This document shows positions 6,401-8,097 of a stretch of 8,097 nucleotides of DNA, piece after piece; within the stretch, counting starts at the first letter, position 1, and every line of letters begins with the position of its first letter. A program made the translations under genes and the position numbers. Under the pieces are notes generated by a model that did no database searches, had not been told where the DNA came from, and worked only from the letters and a program-made list of their open reading frames with translations. Source of the stretch: an uncultured Eubacteriales bacterium (GTDB lineage: Bacteria; Bacillota_A; Clostridia; Christensenellales; Aristaeellaceae); assembly GCA_902766515.1 (NCBI GenBank), contig CACXEB010000099.1, positions 1-8,097 of the forward strand, written 5' to 3'.

Positions 6401-8097
6401 AGAGGGTGATGTCCCGGTCCGGCACCGGCTCGTCCACCGGCCAGACCAGCGTGCCGGTGGAGTCCTGGTAAAGACGGCGCAGGGTTGTATCGTCGATCTT
6501 GCTGATCACGGCGTTGGACGGCAGGGGAACCCCCGCCTCCAGGGTCAGCATGGTGATGGCCTCGCCGTTCTCCATCACGGTGACATAGCGGATGTTGTAG
6601 TTGTTGCTGAGGCCGCTGCCCTCGGCATGGCAGTATTCGCGCAGCGCGCCTTCGCCGACCGGGCCGTTGACCAGCAGGTAGACGTTGCCCGGCAGCGCGT
6701 GGCTGCCCACGCTGCCCAGGGCCGGCGCCGTGAAGCGGTACAGGCCGTAGCAGTTCCAGAAGGCGTAGCTGCCCAGCATCGTCACGCTGTCCGGCAGGGT
6801 GATCGTTTTGAGCCCGACGCAGTCCATGAAGGCAAAGCTGTCGATGGTGTTCAGGCCGCTGCTGAAGGTGATGGACTTCAGGTTTTCACAGCCCGAGAAG
6901 GCGTACGGCGCGATGACGCGCACGGAGGCGGGCACTGTAAAGGAGGCACCCAGCCTGCCCCTGGGATAGCGGTAAAGCACCGTCCGGTCCTTGGAGTAGA
7001 GCACGCCGGCCATGGAGGTATAGGTCTCGTTGCCGCTGTCCACGCTGATGTCCGTCAGCAGGGCGGCGTTTTCAAACGCGGAGGGGGCAATGTAGCGCAC
7101 GCCGGCGGGAATCGTCAGGCGCTTCATGCCGGGGGCGTTATTGAAGGCCGTGGCCGCGATGGCTTCGACGACGAAGCCGCCGGCGGCATAGGGCAGGATG
7201 ACGGTATCGCCGTCCTGTTCGGTCAGGCGGTAATCGGTGATGGTATACCCGTCGACCGTCTGGGCATACAGTCCGCCGCTGCCCGCGGGGCTGAACCTGC
7301 CGTACAGCGTGAGCCCCGCCGCCGGCATATCCCCGACGGTGAAGGCCTTTGTAAACGTGCGGTCCGTATACCAGCCGGTAAAGACATAGCCCTCCGCCGA
7401 CGGCGGCACCGGGAGCGCCACGCGCTCGCCCGGAAGCTGCGGGACCAGCGCCCAGAGAATGTAATCCTTCGGCACCTCAATGCCCGCGGTATCGGTGATG
7501 GCGCTGATCGTGCGCCCGACCGGCACCCGCACCAGGTAAGCCGCCGTGGACTCGGTTTCGTACCGGGCGTAGAGTGTGCCCGCTCCCGCGCGCATGAGGT
7601 CGCCCTCGCGCAGGGGGAGGGTGAAGGTGTCGTTCCAATACCAGCCGATGAAGCGCTGGCCGGCGATCGCTTTCGCCTCCGGCGGTACGATCGCGTTCAT
7701 AAAGCGCACCGGCTGCAGGATCGTTTCCCCGTCCGGATAGACGTAGGTCATGTCCACATAAGGATAGCTCTCCGGATCCATCACCTCATAGGTAAAGCCC
7801 TGGGAGGCATGGGCAGCCGCGTAATTGGCCACGTATTCGTTGTAGGTATCCGTATAGAGGAGAAGGTTGCTGATGCCCCCAAAGGTGTTGCTTTGGATGC
7901 TGGTCACACTGTCCGGGATCCGGATGGACTGGAGGGAAGTGGCTTGGTTGAAGGCATAGGAGCCTATAGAAATTAAACTATCCGGCAAGAGAACTGTTTC
8001 GAGTTTCTTGAATCCGTAGCCATAGAATTGTGAATTAGCGAATCTCTTTTCTCCGATTGCTTTAACGCCTTCCAGAACGACCAGCTTTTTCAGGCTA
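3483..8097 (-). CDS. Giant modular surface protein: BspA-like LRRs, InlB-type repeats, Big_2 domains (C-terminal 1537 residues)
   Basis: The reading frame is open to the right edge, so the true start and any signal peptide are outside the window; an in-frame TTG at 7988 lies inside an LRR and is not the start. Counting residue 1 from codon 8096-8094: LRR block A with cap 1-105, two InlB-like repeats 115-179 and 185-268, LRR block B 276-506, a degenerate InlB-like repeat 504-569, LRR block C 573-681, a canonical InlB repeat 681-754, LRR block D 757-1020, Big_2 domains 1024-1103, 1106-1184 and 1186-1277, a GTDYTV-type beta domain 1280-1354, a fourth Big_2 1356-1440, and a final LRR block E 1444-1535. 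LRRs follow the BspA pattern (L..I.IPDSVTSIGSYAF.GC), known from adhesins and other surface proteins. The C-terminus has no LPXTG motif, membrane helix or S-layer domain, so anchoring is unexplained. A role in adhesion or binding is inferred from family; the ligand is unknown. Confidence 0.93.
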   Translation of the reverse strand, partial: SLKKLVVLEGVKAIGEKRFANSQFYGYGFKKLETVLLPDSLISIGSYAFNQATSLQSIRIPDSVTSIQSNTFGGISNLLLYTDTYNEYVANYAAAHASQGFTYEVMDPESYPYVDMTYVYPDGETILQPVRFMNAIVPPEAKAIAGQRFIGWYWNDTFTLPLREGDLMRAGAGTLYARYETESTAAYLVRVPVGRTISAITDTAGIEVPKDYILWALVPQLPGERVALPVPPSAEGYVFTGWYTDRTFTKAFTVGDMPAAGLTLYGRFSPAGSGGLYAQTVDGYTITDYRLTEQDGDTVILPYAAGGFVVEAIAATAFNNAPGMKRLTIPAGVRYIAPSAFENAALLTDISVDSGNETYTSMAGVLYSKDRTVLYRYPRGRLGASFTVPASVRVIAPYAFSGCENLKSITFSSGLNTIDSFAFMDCVGLKTITLPDSVTMLGSYAFWNCYGLYRFTAPALGSVGSHALPGNVYLLVNGPVGEGALREYCHAEGSGLSNNYNIRYVTVMENGEAITMLTLEAGVPLPSNAVISKIDDTTLRRLYQDSTGTLVWPVDEPVPDRDITLYAIREPVFATESCTVTEGETEHTGVRITGYNGLGGSITLPASLYGQPLLAIGDYALAGAKAPVTSLYIPGSVLEIADHALESLDGERYDGVILADADTYAAAWAEQHGYGVQRATYLLSFETNGGASIGDRQMTGGGELRLPDPVRTGWTFAGWYLDAALTAPAALSDTGFYTMPLQATRLYAAWTFEGEMDWQFEESDGAITVTGYTGTETVLTIPGEINSLPVTGLSDGALSGLSGVTAITVPDAVLTLGDGCFSGCDALVSLHLGAGVHSVGSGILRGADGLQVITVSADNPALKAVSGCLMSADETVLYAVPADAAFAGLPASVTKIAPYAFSGHKHLTSLALPETVTSVGRGALENCAALTTLVLDTDVPAWLAEGCTALTAVTLGSQVTEVGSGAFQMCKALTRVETGAGLASIADNAFSGAGTGLTLYGTLGSYAHTWAAAQGYPFVDPDAVQPESIEIIAESDSLAIGESMTLSAVLQPENAVSGIAWQSSAPDVAIVEDGLVRALKRGTVTVLALTDNGLTAAVSLTVRGVPAEEVILTNIPADLAVGDAWQLDAVILPDEAEDEAPIWTVSEAALIDETGLLTGAAAGTATIRASAISGRYDEAAVMIYEPVTGILPGVEQDEITLTAVTGYNTLQLPPVLEPQNATIQTLDYASSDPTVVTVDENGLLTALKPGEAVISLSTIWTHMHEPLTVELPVHVTAVDLSETQADPMETVWTDLGMTAPRIRVTWQEYELIPGTDYTVAMDAEPAPGEHTAVLTGKGSFAGILELAYDVAVRPVPNLSLSSLTLALGQTVTVPGWAVYGENTPERVQAAYALTWESSDPDVAVIDETGRLQALGAGTATIILGGNAPEALTASLTVTVEDGSAWRAFVLPAQLTAIESEAFAGVPADTVTAGGALQTMQADAFNGAVCLKQIILNGSPAEISPDALNGTGAVLLIPDDPTLAARLRSLGLPYAIKE
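3777..5027 (-). repeat. Array of four Big_2-type Ig-like domains with one interposed DYTV-type domain
   Basis: Each Big_2 unit shows the S.P/SSDP.VA.V...G.V.AL..GTA.I signature: SSAPDVAIVEDGLVRALKRG, the divergent SEAALIDETGLLTGAAAG, SSDPTVVTVDENGLLTALKPG and SSDPDVAVIDETGRLQALGAG (each split here to its core). Between the third and fourth lies a domain with IPGTDYTVAM and TGKGSFAGILELAYDV, a beta domain frequent in Clostridia surface proteins. The array probably forms a rigid stalk. Confidence 0.85.
5037..5828 (-). repeat. LRR block D (BspA-like), the longest, with cap
   Basis: Roughly nine or ten LRR_5-type repeats are visible, for example VTAITVPDAVLTLGDGCF, LTSLALPETVTSVGRGAL and LTAVTLGSQVTEVGSGAF. 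One extended unit contains GCLMSADETVLYAVP. The block closes with LTLYGTLGSYAHTW and AAAQGYPFVD, the cap motif seen after the other blocks. Confidence 0.85.
5841..6056 (-). repeat. Canonical InlB-type repeat
   Basis: This is the best preserved of the four: it begins YLLSFETNGGASIGD, has WTFAGWYLDAALT in the middle and ends RLYAAWTF, matching the family signature from end to end. Confidence 0.85.
6579..7271 (-). repeat. LRR block B (BspA-like) with cap
   Basis: Several LRR_5-type repeats are visible, for example around MKRLTIPAGVRYIAPSAF, LKSITFSSGLNTIDSFAF and LKTITLPDSVTMLGSYAF. The block contains one extended unit with GVLYSKDRTVLYRYP, and closes with the strand VYLLVN and a helix near LREYCHAEGSGL. 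Confidence 0.85.
7293..7754 (-). repeat. Two tandem InlB-type (Listeria-Bacteroides) repeats
   Basis: Each unit has the signature F.GWY near its middle (RFIGWYWND and YVFTGWYTDR) and ends with a TLYARYE or TLYGRFS strand. These beta-grasp-like repeats are common spacers in bacterial surface proteins. The first part of each unit is divergent from the usual V.F..NGG form. Confidence 0.75.
7782..8097 (-). repeat. LRR block A (BspA-like) with helical cap, cut by the right edge
   Basis: The block includes SLKKLVVLEGVKAIG, a repeat ending KKLETVLLPDSLISIG, and one reading SLQSIRIPDSVTSIQ, each about 23 residues with the AF or TF turn. It closes with the strand LLLYTD and a helix containing YVANYAAAHASQGF. 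DNA here is much AT-richer than the rest of the gene. Confidence 0.85.

Noticed and set aside
3480..7976. Very long plus-strand open frames (548 and 865 codons) antisense to the surface protein gene
   Set aside because: The translations are rich in Gly, Arg, Asp and Gln with no domain, while the minus strand shows clear LRR, InlB and Big_2 domains. They reflect GC-rich codon use, not genes.
7986..7988. TTG as the start codon of the surface protein
   Set aside because: The frame stays open upstream to the window edge and continues the LRR pattern; there is no RBS before the TTG and no signal peptide after it.

Overview
The window most likely comes from a gut or rumen Clostridia-type Firmicute with a high-G+C chromosome. 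The evidence is indirect. Genes use GC-rich codons and are preceded by strong AGGAGG-type ribosome binding sites. Intergenic DNA is AT-richer with consensus sigma-A-type promoters. The largest gene mixes BspA-like leucine-rich repeats, InlB-type repeats and Big_2 Ig-like domains, a mix typical of surface proteins of gut Clostridia. One caution: the solute-binding protein has a periplasmic-style signal peptide with no lipobox, which is unusual for a single-membrane Firmicute, so a diderm or a lineage with unusual secretion cannot be excluded. No rRNA, tRNA, CRISPR array or mobile element was seen.

Layout. (1) 1-1341, minus strand: a branched-chain amino acid type ABC solute-binding protein with its own promoter. 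It is followed by a strong intercistronic hairpin and then the RBS and first codons of a further gene that runs off the left edge, probably a transporter subunit. (2) 1405-2615, minus strand: a GH18 glycosidase of the chitinase type with no signal peptide. It is driven by a perfect TTGACA-17-TATAAT promoter with a perfect 16-bp palindrome just downstream of the predicted transcription start, a classic operator position. (3) 2646-3366, plus strand, divergent from the glycosidase: a two-gene unit encoding a small AT-hook-like, lysine/alanine-rich coiled-coil protein and a YciI-family protein. (4) 3422-3465: a near-ideal bidirectional terminator between convergent units. (5) 3483-8097, minus strand: the C-terminal 1537 residues of a giant modular cell-surface protein whose start lies beyond the right edge.

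How the parts relate. The solute-binding protein, the glycosidase and the surface protein could all belong to nutrient acquisition and surface interaction, but each has its own promoter or terminator and nothing in the sequence makes them one pathway. I do not see a clear undescribed multi-gene system. The best leads are the operator-like control of the glycosidase, the cassette architecture (LRR block, helical cap, InlB-like repeat) and composition gradient of the surface protein, and the uncharacterised AT-hook/coiled-coil protein.
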